A stretch of 64,000 nucleotides of DNA from Thuidium tamariscinum (GCA_947034885.2 OX344750.2:39170821-39234820), one strand, 5' to 3'. Positions 1 to 11,561 are shown, counted from the stretch's first letter. Made by a program: numbers and translations. Notes: generated by a model not told the origin, from the letters alone.

Positions 1-905
1 GACACAATGTGTCCTCCTCAAAGTTTTCAATGGTAATTTCTCGGAAGGGTGAGACAAATGTCAATATTTTGTAAACTAAGATCTTGTAGAAAAAGAAGTT
101 TACGAACTTTTGGCACTTTCCGATTTTCTCATTTTGAATGTGAGAAGTATTTAGAAATTAATTTAGGAAATGTAGTCGAGAATGTAGTCTAGTAGAAAAG
201 GGAGGAAAAATAATGTTTTTTCATGAAAAGAGTAGTAGAGATGGAAAAAAAATCCATTTTCTTACACATTTCTATTCTATAATGCACGCAAACAAATAAA
301 ATTTGAAATAAAATTTCAACTTTTTGTTCTTAACAATTTTTAAAATAAAAGGTTCAATCTAGTGTAATTAACAATACAAAATAATTAAAATGATTTCAAA
401 TCTTTTTGAGATGTTCCAAACAATATGATAATAACATTAGTTGTTGAATTTCAAAACTTTATCCATATATAAATTTTAAAGAATTTTATAGGATCCAATT
501 TACTTAGATTTGACTTTCTAGTCTTTATGTTTGAAAATGTGTACAAATTTGAGGGAGTTTTTTTTTTTTCAAAATTTTTAATATAAAAATACTACACTTG
601 CTTTGGACTCCAAATAAAATTTTCTAGGGGGTTAAAAATCTTTATTCATCTTTTTATAGATTTTTTTCTCCATAAGAGGTTTTCTTCCATAGTTGAGAGA
701 CTGCGAGTTCCTGGACTGTGGGAACTCGCTGCAGCAGCTGATCTACAGTGATCTGATGTGGCAGGGAGACTGCTACATCAGATAATAATATTTTATTAAA
801 TTAATTTTTTTTTAAATTATATATATATATATATATAATTACTTTTTCATTTTTAAAATATTTTTAAAAAAAATATTTTTTTAATATTTTTTTATTCTAA
901 TCAGC
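1..905. other. AT-rich intergenic DNA with (TA)n run
   Basis: I see no gene here. The stretch is very AT-rich with many homopolymer runs. A (TA)n microsatellite lies at about 818-837. Confidence 0.7.
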
Positions 906-1680
906 AGGGCTGGTTCACAGCAGGGCTGTGCGGACGTCCGGGCGTCCGCGTCCGCGTCCGGCACCCCGCGGACGTCCGGTGACATTTGATTTTCATAATT
1001 TACTGCGCCCGGTAAAAACTAAGGCGGACGGCCTTCCTGTTCATTGGCCGTCCGCCCTAACCGCCGGCGTCGGAGGTCCTGTCCGACCGCCCCTCTGCCC
1101 CGACTGCCAACATTCGACTTGTCGTCCGCCCTGTCCGCTCGTCGTCTGCCCGCCGTCCGCCCCGTCCGCCAGCCGTTCGCCAGGGTTGTCATATCGGACG
1201 GAATAGGGTTGACCGGCTGCGAACTTCGAACGGCTGTAATTTTTGCAAAAAGTCTTCAAATTGGGTAAATAAGATGTTTTTTGGCATCTACAGTTTCTGT
1301 AGATGCCAAAAAACATCTTATTTACCCAATTTGAAGACTTTTTGCAAAAATTACAGCCGTTCGAAGTTCGCAGCCGGTCAACTCTATTCCGTCCGCCATG
1401 AAACCGCTTGTCCGCCCCGTCCGCCAGTTGTCCGCCATAAAACCGCCTGTCCGCCAGCCGTCCGCCAGTTGTCCGCCATAAAACTGCTTGTCCGCCAGCC
1501 ATCCGCCAACTGTCCGCCATTCAACTGCCTGTCTGCCAGCCGTCCGCTAGTAAAAGCCGTCCGAAATTTTTTTACCGAGCATTTTACCCAGTGTCCGCTA
1601 CGTCCGCCAGCGTCTAGACGTCTGGACGTCCGATTTTTGGACGCATTTTTGGAAAAATGCGGACGTCCGCACAACCACAG
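906..1680. mobile_element. GC-rich CCGTCC-array element with long internal hairpin
   Basis: A sharply bounded GC-rich island in AT-rich DNA is built from repeated CCGTCC/GTCCGCC units. Both ends carry the palindrome CGGACGTCCG next to TGTGCGG in opposite orientation: left about 922-940, and right about 1660-1680 as the reverse complement. The right-end sequence (a GCGTCCAAAAAT block followed by the GACGTCC palindrome) resembles the edge of the GC-rich island at 45540, near a hAT-type pseudogene. I infer a non-autonomous element, possibly related to that hAT family. Clear target-site duplications were not found. Open frames inside it are by-products of the repeat and lack protein-like character. 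Confidence 0.5.
1195..1395. repeat. Near-perfect inverted repeat, 99-bp arms, 3-bp loop
   Basis: Left arm 1195-1293 and right arm 1297-1395 are reverse complements with one non-Watson-Crick position (1207 against 1383, a G:T pair). The loop is TTT at 1294-1296. The arms run through both GC-rich (CGGACGGAATAG) and AT-rich sequence. Transcribed RNA would fold into a long double-stranded hairpin. See the finding on small-RNA potential. Confidence 0.95.
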
Positions 1681-2872
1681 AAACGGGAACGAGGCTGAAA
1701 TAGTCTCTCAACACCCCCGAAAAAACTCTTATGCAAAAACTGCATTTTTTTGCCTATGAAGTTGATCATTAAAAATTGTTATAATCTAAAGATCTAACAG
1801 TTAAAATTTTATACAATTAATTCCATGCATACCAGATATAGTAATCATTACTTTTGTATGGTTAAAATTAAAAAAGTTAATTACATCTATGTGGAAAGAA
1901 TATATCAAAGTGGTAGAATTGATTGAAAACCTCCATTGTCAAAACTGTGTTAGTCCTTTAGGGGTTAAAGGCATTTTCGTCTAGAAAAAATATTTTTGTA
2001 ATATTAGAAAATAAAATTCATCAATTCTAAAAAAAAATAGATTTTTTGAATAAGTTTTCAAATTTCTATGAATTTTCAGAGTAGAACTCCCTAGAACACA
2101 CTAAACCATACTCTAATAAAATTGCTTGGATTTTCACACCAAAATCTATAAAAATTAGTACCCACCAACCACCATTAAACATTGGCATGGTTTCAAGGTA
2201 CTTCTAGAGTCACAATAAGGTCATTTTGTTATCGGTGAATGCATGCACAAACGCTTATGGATGGTGCTACTTTAAACATCAAAATGTTAAAGTGGTGCTC
2301 TAAATTTCATCTATGATTGGGATACAACATGAACATTAGCATATTACATATCACTTATTTCATTTTCGTCAACAACTTGGCAATTTCATCCAAGATAGTG
2401 TTATAAGGGAGATGGCTCAAAAAATGACCTTTTAAGGGCTGCTACACGTGTTTGATGGTTGTTAGATGCCTAAAAACATTTTCACTTATTTTTTAAGAAA
2501 GAAAAATTGATGAGGAATCTAACCCAAGTGGTTTCATATTTTTCGAAGCATTTATGAATTACTTATGAATTTTCAAAGAATTATGTGGTAGGTACTTATT
2601 TGTAACTTCTAGCTCTTGCCAAAACCACACACATGTGATCTGAAAAAGATATGGCTTGACTATAAATAACCTTGATTGCATCAAAAAAGTAATACATGAG
2701 GTTCCTAAATCTGCTCTTACTAAACTTAAATAAATCTTACATTATTTTGACATTTGGAAGAAAGCAATTGAGCAATTAATTTTCATTCACAAAAATTAAG
2801 TATACAAACCCTAGCTTTGAAATGGACCCCCCTTTACTCTTATTCCATCCATTGACAAAGTATGAAACAATA
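1681..2872. repeat. Gene-free; dispersed repeat shared with 45787-46115
   Basis: No gene is seen. About 2409-2735 is clearly similar over its whole length to 45787-46115; both begin AGATGGCT and share the block TTTTAAGGGCTG and the phrase TTACTTATGAATTTTCAAAG. More diverged relatives appear near 18200-18320 and 31370-31440. The motif CCTTTAGGGGTTAAAG near 1954 matches the terminal sequence of the CCCCTAAAGGACC repeat family found elsewhere in the window. Confidence 0.6.
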
Positions 2873-3250
2873 AGGTAGCCAACCTATTTCCAATCACTTA
2901 AGCAATTACACATAGTTGGAGTGCAGTTTTTTTTAGTGCAAAATTTTTCCCATGTATAGAAATAGAGTTTAGAAGTATAACATATTTTTCTAGAATTTTA
3001 TTACACAAAACTTAATTACTATAATTTTTTCAGTAGAAGATTCTTCTTGATCTATAATGGTAATATAGACCTTACAATTTCTGACCATAGGCTGATTGCA
3101 AAATCCACCAAGGGCTGATTGCATTAATGAGAGCCTTACAACCAATCCTAATGTGCCACAATTGCTCTAGGAACTGCACCACAATTTCACGGAAAGGAAG
3201 TAGCCTATAGATTGGAAATAGGTAGATGATCGGAAATGGGTTGGCTACCT
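2873..3250. mobile_element. MITE family A, copy 1
   Basis: A 378-bp element bounded by the inverted termini AGGTAGCCAACC (left) and GGTTGGCTACCT (right). It shares interior sequence with the second copy at 14709-15091. The base pair before the left end is TA, but the right flank is TC here, while the second copy has TA on both sides. TA flanks point to a Tc1/mariner (Stowaway-like) origin. It encodes no plausible protein. Confidence 0.75.
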
Positions 3251-4142
3251 TCCATGACAAGTCTTAGATATGCTTTCATATTGTTGGTATTTGGTAATCC
3301 ACTTTAAAACCATTGACTACTCATTACACAGCTCCCTATAGGTCAATTTGAAGAAGAGAGGTACTTTTAAAGCCACCTCCTATAACCCATAAATGACAAG
3401 CCGGGGGCATGGAAATCATGAATTTTGGAACCATGGGAATCATTGGTTCCAGAAAAATCAGAAGCTCTTGTTGGAAGTCAAAGCACTGTGGAAGATCTCC
3501 CTTTCCACCCCTGATTCCGAGGATGAATAACTGCATTTCTGTCATATTCAGAAAGATTCTGTCTTGTTCATCGACCAGAATATGGCCTGCGCGTTTAGGG
3601 GTTATTGAGAAGCCAAATTATTTTCTTGGTGCAATCTGGTACAATTTCGAACCCACCCCACCCAGCCCAAGCGCTGCTAATCTCACATACACACTCTCGA
3701 AAGTAACGTTGAGGACAAAAAAATCCATATCTCACAATCAACTCTTCGTGCCATACAAAAAGGAACTACATATCCTGAAAGCTGAGAAAGGAAAGACAGA
3801 ATGTGTAAAATTTGAAGTGTAAACTAGTGCTCCACCATTGACCGCTACCAAGCGCACAATACAGCAGAAGTTTCATTATTTAGAATTGCTACGACGTAAT
3901 CATGGAGACAGAAATCAAGCGATGGCTTGGGTGCGACGAGCAAGAGACGAGGCTGCTATGAAATCAGTAATCCACAATGGTTTTGCATTCTTGCTGGAGC
4001 ATTGAAAGCTCTCATATTAAAGACACCAATCCAGGGAATTTTGGAAGGGCCAAAAACAGAAGTGCATCTGCACACCAGCCAAAACTGACTTCGAACCCAT
4101 ATGAATGAAGCAATCCGTCGACTCAGTACAAGGAGAACGAAG
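3251..4142. repeat. Gene-free; repeat fragment shared with 40568-40680
   Basis: About 3472-3550 (GGAAGTCAAAGCACTG..., then ATTCCGAGGATGAA) matches 40568-40640. This makes the open frame across 3409-3822 a repeat by-product rather than a gene. The interval 3830-4142 probably contains the 3' untranslated region of RPL18. Confidence 0.5.
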
Positions 4143-5799
4143 TTAAGCCTTGAAGCCTCTGCTGTTACGACGACCACGGGCCTTCTCAAACTTACGGCCT
4201 TTGGAGCGCACGTACGGCTTGGTGCTACTTTGCGGAACACCAGGTGCTCTTCCAAAGTGCTTCACGGCCTCACGGGAGTTCTTGGGACCCCGCAGAAGAA
4301 TCTAAGTTAACAAACACATTCACGTTAGCCACGAACACGGACGTGGAATGAGACTGCTGGCCAGTACAGGATTCGAAAGAGAGCACAACATATTCTGCAA
4401 ATTCCATGAAACAATCACCTGAAAGCACCTCTTGCTAAATCATCTCCTGACAAAATGGGATATCCGCAGAGAGAACTTACAGTGTTCGCTCCAGTTGGTG
4501 CACGTAACGCAAGCTGATCAAATGTCAAGCACTCTCCTCCAGCCTTCAAAATACGGGCCCGTGCAGTTTCAGTGAAGCGCAAGGCGGCAACCTTCAAAGC
4601 GGGAACCTCGTACTGTCTGATATCGTCAGTGATGGTACCAACCAACACTGCGATCCTGGCCTCCTACAGATTTAGATAAGATACATATATGGAGTAAGTA
4701 CTGCACAATATACCCACAGAAGTTCGCATCTCACTGATGAAAGAAACTCATTTTTCATTGAATTTCGAAACGTCGGTAATGACTCCAATTCTACCTCACA
4801 TCACGAAGCGTGTACAGCAACCAGAGCAGAAGAGGTCTGAAATTACCTTTCCAGCCGTGTATTTGACAAGGCGACTCATTGAAAGGGGAGCCCTGTTCGT
4901 TCTGCTCATAAACAAACGCTTTAATATGACCTTGTTGAAGGGAGCATCCGTCCGACGCACCAAAAACCTGTAAAGCTGCATACCACCAAGCCTTGGGTCT
5001 TGTGAGACCCAAAAATAATATACTACGTAATTAAGTTAAACCTTGCATGCCCTAATTCTGCCTGTGGAGTCCATGGACGCCCATTTCCATAAATCTAAAA
5101 CTGCGCAACGAAACCCTACATCGGTAAAGCAAGGGAAAGTCTCTGACGCGATTAGGTAGGATGACAATCCGCAGGAATTCAAACTCATCCTCAAAGCGTC
5201 AAAACAAATATCCGCACTGAAACAATCAGCTGGGAAATAAGTTCCTGTCCATGATCAAGATAGGATATACAGTAATGAATCGTATGAGTAAGAAGTGCAC
5301 GCATTCATCAAGAGTGGAAAGAATGATATGATAAATATGCGAAAAAGCGCGAGTTCCACATTACCTTCACAAGAAGCTTAAGGTAAACATTCCCGCTCTT
5401 GGGAGCTGTGCGTTTCGTCTTCTTGTTACGGCCACCGGCCTTCAAATCGATACCCTGAATGAAGGACCACCGATATTAAGTAGGGAACACGACATCATAA
5501 TGCTCATGCTTTCGTTTCTCGCGCAGACTCAGAGTGATTCTGACCTAAAACGTCGAAAAACCGGATAGCGATGTACCAACTTCAAACCTACAATCTACAC
5601 TCTGTAACCTATGAAGAAAAATTGCTAATGAGTGTGACGTAATTTCAAAGAAAAACAACACCGAGACACTAAAAGCAGTTCCGAGATCCCTAGAAACTCG
5701 GTAACAATCCAACGCAATTCTCATAAAACCCTCAACCGCGAAAGTGAAAACGAAAGAGTCGACATAAACGATACACAAGCAAAAGATGAGACAAACCAT
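4143..5799 (-). CDS. RPL18: 60S ribosomal protein L18 (eL18)
   Basis: This encodes the large-subunit ribosomal protein eL18 of the cytosolic ribosome. Reading the minus strand, five exons join in phase 0: 5799-5797 (ATG alone), 5454-5365, 4975-4847, 4663-4481 and 4301-4143 (ending TAA). All introns have GT..AG borders. The spliced product is 187 residues, the usual plant length. It begins M-GIDLKAGG and contains [35 protein letters not shown] and the basic C-terminal stretch [20 protein letters not shown], all recognisable eL18 blocks. Having the first intron directly after the ATG is common in plant ribosomal-protein genes. A telo box lies upstream (5907-5914). The gene looks intact and functional, and no partner genes are adjacent. 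Confidence 0.95.
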
Positions 5800-5906
5800 G
5801 GTTGTCGATGGAGCCGAGCTCGCAGGGAAGAAGCAATAGCGATGGCGCAGGGCTACAGAAAAGAGCGAGACCGGTGTCCAGCATCGAGCTTACCCTACCG
5901 AGCGCC

Positions 5907-5914
5907 AAACCCTA
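5907..5914 (-). promoter_or_regulatory. Telo box upstream of RPL18
   Basis: AAACCCTA (on the plus strand) lies about 110 bp upstream of the RPL18 ATG. Telo boxes are a known feature of plant ribosomal-protein promoters and act with growth-linked transcription factors. The assignment here is by position and sequence only. Confidence 0.5.
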
Positions 5915-5919
5915 GACCG

Positions 5920-7854
5920 TTTCTGAACTGTCCGATCCTGGATCAACGGTGGGCGTTGTTAAGGGTTCATAGTTATAAAATTCGCATTGGAATTCAGTCG
6001 ATGTTCTCATGTTCACCAGGAGTTCCCATAAGTTCTCATTTGGTGATCCGTTAATTCTAACAGCAGGTGGCGCTTGAAGGCTTTACATTTCCTATTCCTA
6101 TCACAGTAGTCGGTGGTGTAAAAATATTTTTGAAAATAGATATCACATTTGTTAGAAAATTAATTTCCTAAATATGGTCCAAATACGGTACTTATTCCTA
6201 CTTTCAAACATTTGTTGAATCATATTTTTCAATTTTAATTGCTTAATTATGGAATAAAGAATGCCAATCTTGACCACCAAGTACAAATGTTAATGTCACT
6301 AATGCAAAAAAATTATGAAGTAACTAGCTCGGACAATACCTTAATATTTTAGCATGTACTAATTAATATATTTACAAATAGTATAACTTTGGTGAATGAG
6401 TGTAAAAGCTAATAGGACAAATTAAAGTATGCATATTAAGATTCTGTATCAAAAATGTATAAGTGTCACCTCAAATCGTCAAGCACCCATGATAGAAGCT
6501 CAAAAATGAAAACCTATCTTTGCCTAACAATAGATCATATACATGAAATTTAGTCTTGTATTTGGAACTTGAGTAGAAAATAAAAGTAGTTATTCAAGGC
6601 ATTCCTTTATGTTCTTTAAGGTTTTAAACATATTGTTTCCTATAGAGACCATGACCAATTACATGAGCCTACAATGTGTTGATTTTGAAACTTTATTACA
6701 TATTCATTGTGCATCAAATAATCAAATTTCTATTTGCAACATCTTTTACTATAATTCACTAATTTGGTTGAAACAAATATTCACAATGTGACCAAACAAC
6801 AAATAATAGAATGCTTGTAGTCATTGACCATTCAATAATTTGCTAATGGAAAAGCATGTTTAAGATATTTGTTGTTGAATCTAATTAATACACTAACCTT
6901 TAATTACTAGCTAATGGAAAGTTTAATTTTCTAAAAAGTGAAGATGTATCATAAATTGCAACTTGGATAAATTGAATAAGAAATCAAATGCAATCTATCC
7001 AAATAAAGACAAAAGATGGACTACGTGGAAGTATATTATGTGATCACTACAAGAAAAAACTTGGCTAATTGATACAAAGATGACAAAAAAAAAAGTGTTG
7101 TACTACCATTATTAGACTTTGATTTGAATACATAGTTGACAAAAATATATTAATTCTTTGTTATTTTGGACAAAGTAAGGAAATACAACCAATTTTTTGA
7201 TATGGCAATCGTCTCCAAAGCCTTTGAAGTTCAAAATTCCTTTAAAGGAATATATTTTATATTTTTGTATATTTTATTTATAGCACATATTTGAGATTCA
7301 AAATGCTTTTCACATTTATTCATAGCATTACCTATGGCATCCAAAACACTTTAAACAAATTAAAGAAAAGTTGACATTCAATTAGCTAGCAAGGATATAT
7401 TGAAAGTAGTTTCTCAAAGGGTGTCTTCCCATGTTGTCCTTCATTATGGCCAATTCTGTTTACAATTGTTCTAGCTAAAGCTCTTAACATTGCCATCGAA
7501 AGTTTTACTTTGAATGTGAGTACTTGTATGTTGTGAATGGGGTCAAATTGGTGCTATAGAATCTTTTCTAAATTTGCATGAATAGTTGGAAATTATCACC
7601 CTCAAATTGATAGCATTTTCTAATTAGTATTTTGTTTTTTAGAGACCTTCCCAAAATTTAATTTTGCTTTAATTTCTTTAAGTCAATTAGATTAGTTTTT
7701 CATATCCATGGAGATTTGATGCCCAATTTTTTCACTCAAATTGGGCACACCTTCTTTATTGATGTAGAAGTATCCATTTCATTTGTGGCATGGAAAATCA
7801 ATAAATCCAAAAGATTTGAGTAATGTTCATTTTTCCTTTGATGTTGCAAAAATT
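5920..7854. other. AT-rich intergenic DNA
   Basis: No gene is seen over about 1.9 kb. The part next to 5920 is probably RPL18 promoter. The motif CACTACAAGAAAAAAC near 7046 resembles a CACTA-type terminus but has no matching partner that I can see. Confidence 0.5.
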
Positions 7855-8046
7855 CACTACAAGAAAAAGTGGTGTTTTAAGTATAGTCCTAGTATTATAG
7901 TCTTTTAAGTATTGACCTTTAAGTAAAAATTTTACTATAATTTTACTAATTTTTAGTATGATTTTATTAAAATTTTTACTTAAATGTCAATACTTAAAAG
8001 ACTATAATATAGGACTACACTTAAAACACCACTTTCTCTTGTAGTG
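7855..8046. mobile_element. CACTA-type MITE
   Basis: A 192-bp element begins CACTACAAGAAAAAGTGGTG and ends with the near-exact reverse complement (CACCACTTTCTCTTGTAGTG). The CACTACAAGAAAA terminus is characteristic of plant CACTA (EnSpm/CMC) elements. The inner part is also an imperfect palindrome around TAAGTAAAAATTTTACT. The 3-bp flanks (ATT / ACT) do not match exactly, so the target duplication is decayed or absent. It has no coding capacity. Confidence 0.85.
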
Positions 8047-10104
8047 ACTTATTCATATTGCATTGAGCTTACTAAAGAAGTGGTGTATGTCATGCTTTGT
8101 ACTTGGCAATTAGTTTATATAATCTCAATTCACTGTATACAATAATCAATTTGAGTGTAGCCATTGCTTTTTTGTTATATTCTGTAGTGAGAGATTTTAT
8201 ATCTTTGTGAAAGCAATAGATTTTATATCATAATTCTTCATCAATCCATTATAGTTTCTCTCTCAATACCCCTCATACCACTCATAATGGTGATTTCATA
8301 TAAAATAGAAGATGCAAAAACTGTGAAGGACCTTATCTTGTGTCTTTTTTAGCCATTGAAAATGAAGTCTTTTTCTATTGGTTTCCATTTATACTCGTTG
8401 CCATTTATTGTAAAGTAGACAACCCTCTTGGTTTGGAATTGGATAAAAAATTCTTAGATTGTAATAAATCATACTTGATAAAATAGATGTATCCAAAGAT
8501 CTATCTACTATGTTATACATCTCTAAAGATTACTCTTACATGTAATCTCAATTTCATCAAATTGGTGTATTCTACAATTGAATTTGGTGCTTTCAAACCA
8601 TCAAACCATGCCATATGTGGCCTAGTTTTGGGAGATTTTTGTTGCATAAGAGGATTATTACTTGGTTTACAAGACTACGAGTTTCCAAACGCTAGGATTG
8701 CATTGGGAACTTTGGGAACGTGATGCTAATGTGGTCAAGTGATTGCCATGTCAAAAAATACTAATTGTTTAATTATTTTAATTAATTTTTTAAAAATCAT
8801 TTTTTTGCTTTTTAATACATTCTGAAGTTTTTTGGAAATTCAAAAAAAAAATTTCAAAATTCAGAAATTTAGACCAACAAGGGGCTGGTCTATAGCAATG
8901 GAAACAGTAGGATTATACATATTTAATGAAATTGACAATCTATATTAGAATACTTCAAAAATGCAAAGTGCCTCAATATTGAGAAGTACTAGTACATTAC
9001 TTATTTCATCCTAAAAACTTCATTGAGAAGATTTAGTCTTGCCAACCACTAGGTTTGACAAGCATATCTATTTTTGAAGCCCTATTATGCTATTGAAAGG
9101 ACAAAATCTCTAACAAACAAGAGATGCATCTTGTGTAACAATGATGATTGGCTAACAATATATTTCCATTTCCTATTCTACAATTGACAAAAGATTGAAG
9201 ATACTTGCGGCATTCATCTTCCAATTAACTATTGATGCTTGTGAATGAATGCTTTAATAATTGGGTGTATGAACAATGAGCAACAACAAGGGAAAACTTA
9301 TACTGTGAAAATAAATATAATTTGGAGATCCCTTTTGGCACTTCCTATTTGGTAACCTTTTAGAGATTGAATTGAGACTTTTTGTAATGTATTTATCATA
9401 GACAATATTTTCAAAGATCTTAGAATCAATATGGACAAATCTAGTTTATTAAACTAATTATCAAGATCACGACAATTGATTTAGAATTTGAACACTACTC
9501 TAATTACAAACCAAAGATCTAATCAAAATAGATTATTAGTGGTTTGCTACTTCATAATTGATATATTGTCACAATTGATTTTGTGTCAGAACACTTTTCT
9601 AATTATAAACCAGAGAGCTAATCGAAATAGACTATGGTAGTATAGTTTATTGAACTAATAAAAAATCACAAGTACTTAACATGGTTTCAAGCAGTTATAC
9701 AACTGTACCATTTGCAACTCCGCTATCTTCACACCAAAATTTGACCCTTTAAAAGTTTTAGTTCAAGCTTATTGTATCCAAAAAAATGTGTTCAAAGAGA
9801 ATAAAAAATGTCTTCACACCAAAATTTGACATTTTAAAAGTTTTAGTTCAAACTTATTGTATCCAAAAAACGTGTTCAAAGAGAATCAAAAATGTCTTTC
9901 AATTGTAAACAAAATCCACAAAACCAGAAAATACAATAATGGGAACTTCATTCAAATGCTTATTCAATTTTAGTAGTAGTTATTTTACAAGGAACAATGT
10001 AATGAATGCTCAAACACAAACCCAATAGTGTCTCTATCAGGGGCATGGAAGATCAACAACCTATATCAAGCATAGAATCTACATGTCGCTAATGTACCAT
10101 TCAC
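8047..10104. repeat. AT-rich DNA with 85-bp tandem duplication
   Basis: No gene is seen. An 85-bp unit beginning TCTTCACACCAAAATTTGAC is present twice in tandem (9726-9810 and 9811-9895) with few differences. A looser direct repeat pair (about 9468-9536 and 9569-9634) precedes it. Confidence 0.7.
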
Positions 10105-10937
10105 GTAGACTGATAGCTAAAAGGCTGGGCAGGGGCGCGAAGCCCCTTCAAAACACAAGCAAAACGAGATTACAAGCTGAACTCATCAGGTAAATAAAAC
10201 TTCCAGACCTGTAGTCCCGGGTGAGAGAAAACCGGGGACCACAGGGATTCAAAGCGAGAGTGAATGTGCGCTAGTTTATCAATGTTCTTAATTCTAGCTT
10301 TGAAGTCTTGTCTAATCGCCATGCCAGTGTGAATAGTTGAACTCCAAGCAGCTCTCATCACCTTGGCGCGGGAGAATGCCAGGGTGCCATATTTGACTTC
10401 ACATCTCTGGACCCATGTATGCCAAACAATGTAGGATCTCATAATGTCCCATGGTTGGAATGCATAAGTGTAGTCTTCTAATCTGGCACTATCCTGCATG
10501 CTAATTCTACCAAGAATAACATCCTTGAAATTCCTCAGTCTAGGTACACCCCTGGAACTCCTGACGAAATTAAATCTAGTCCACAACTCTTGCGTCTGTC
10601 TGCAATCCCAGAGTAGGTGACTCGCAGTTTCAAGATTATGCCCGCATAATGGGCAGCTGACTGAGGCAGTAGGGATTCGTCTACGAAGCCACTCCCCTGT
10701 AACCACACCTTTATTGAGGATTTGCCATATAAGCATAGCCGGCTTCCGAGGCCTGGCTTTGTGCCCTAAGAGCTTATGAGCTCGGAGTTTGAGTTCCAGG
10801 GTGAAGTTTTGATTTGCCAGAAACTGCATTCCTGTTGGCACATCCTTCTTGGATTTTAACCCAACTATGTATCCTCTCTTCACTGTGTACTCATAGAATG
10901 TGCCCTGTTTGAGAGGACTAGTAGACTGATAAGCTAA
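10105..10937 (-). mobile_element. 5'-truncated LINE insertion with target-site duplication
   Basis: The sequences GTAGACTGATAGCTAA (10105-10120) and GTAGACTGATAAGCTAA (10921-10937) form a direct repeat of 16-17 bp that tightly brackets the LINE-derived frame at 10170-10883. The length and form fit a target-site duplication made by target-primed reverse transcription. Only the 3' end of the element remains, so this is a typical dead-on-arrival insertion. It sits just downstream of the cytosine-deaminase-like gene. Confidence 0.75.
10170..10883 (-). pseudogene. LINE reverse transcriptase C-terminus (zinc-binding domain)
   Basis: The 237-residue frame matches the C-terminal zinc-binding region (zf-RVT) of plant LINE reverse transcriptases. 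It shows KPAMLIWQILNKGVVTGEWL followed by CPLCGHNLETASHLLWDC, a C-x2-C...H-x4-C metal-binding pattern. The polymerase and endonuclease domains are missing, so the fragment cannot act alone. No stop interrupts the fragment, suggesting a fairly young insertion. An exapted domain is possible but less likely because flanking direct repeats mark it as an insertion. Confidence 0.85.
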
Positions 10938-10980
10938 TCAGTACTCCGTGTTAACTATTAGGAGAAAGAAATTAGGGTCT

Positions 10981-11099
10981 GGGGATTCACCGAAATCTTC
11001 GATCCAGATCTCCGGAGAGGAATTAGGGTTCGAGACGCTCACTAGTCTTTACCGATGCCTTCGTTCTAGATTTCCCGAAATGAATTAGGCTTTTGGGTT
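10981..11099 (-). repeat. Two decayed tandem copies of the deaminase 3' end
   Basis: Downstream of the deaminase stop, two segments repeat its last codons. On the minus strand, 11083-11042 reads EI*NEGIGKD*, and 11030-10988 reads SPEIWIEDFGES. The intact gene ends SPEVWNEDIGKD. The underlying DNA is similar at base level, for example CTTCGTTCCAGACCTCCGG against CTTCGATCCAGATCTCCGG. I infer a local tandem duplication of about 55-60 bp that has since decayed. Confidence 0.7.
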
Positions 11100-11561
11100 C
11101 TAGTCCTTGCCGATGTCTTCGTTCCAGACCTCCGGCGAGGAGGCGACGAACCGCCCGAGGAGATCGATGCAATCCGCGGACTGGAGGTCGACCACCTTGA
11201 CGCCGTGCTCACGCAACCACTCCACGCCGCCCTGGAAGTTCACCGTCTCGCCCACGACGAGCGTGCCGATGTTGAACTGGCGCACGAGGCCGCTGCAATA
11301 CCAGCACGGCGCCAGCGTCGTTACCATAACCGTGTTGCGGTAGCTTCGCTGCCGACCCGCCTTGCGAAAGGCGTCAGTCTCCGCGTGGACAGAGGGGTCG
11401 TTCTCCTGGACGCGCCGGTTGCGCCCGCGTCCCAGAAGGTTCCCCTGGTCGTCAAACATGGCAGCTCCGATGGGAATGCCGCCTTCCGCCAGGCCTGTGC
11501 GTGCTTCCGCTAGAGCTATCTCCAGCATCGCGGAGTAGTCGAGCTCGGGGCGCGTCGCCAT
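11100..11561 (-). CDS. Cytosine/nucleoside deaminase, Fcy1-like, intronless
   Basis: The predicted 153-residue single-exon protein belongs to the zinc-dependent cytidine/deoxycytidylate deaminase fold. It carries H59-A60-E61 (zinc ligand plus proton-shuttling Glu) and P85-C86-W-Y-C89 (two zinc cysteines). The layout and ending (GRGRNRRVQ, VVGETVNFQGG, EVWNEDIG) follow yeast cytosine deaminase and related bacterial deaminases, which convert cytosine to uracil in pyrimidine salvage. Length is close to the family norm (about 155-160). No signal peptide or transit peptide is evident, so it is probably cytosolic. It is GC-rich and intron-free, unlike the neighbouring host genes; gene transfer into the plant lineage is possible but not shown. 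A guanine or tRNA deaminase role is less likely from the C-terminal motif. The 3' end is followed by decayed duplicates of itself. Confidence 0.85.
   Translation of the reverse strand: MATRPELDYSAMLEIALAEARTGLAEGGIPIGAAMFDDQGNLLGRGRNRRVQENDPSVHAETDAFRKAGRQRSYRNTVMVTTLAPCWYCSGLVRQFNIGTLVVGETVNFQGGVEWLREHGVKVVDLQSADCIDLLGRFVASSPEVWNEDIGKD

Noticed and set aside
928-1759. Several open frames on both strands in the CCGTCC island
   Set aside because: They are low-complexity translations of the repeat and of the two arms of one palindrome, which give the same peptide on both strands.
3409-3822. 137-codon open frame on the plus strand
   Set aside because: Part of it is a dispersed repeat also present near 40570, and there is no domain, splice support or codon character.
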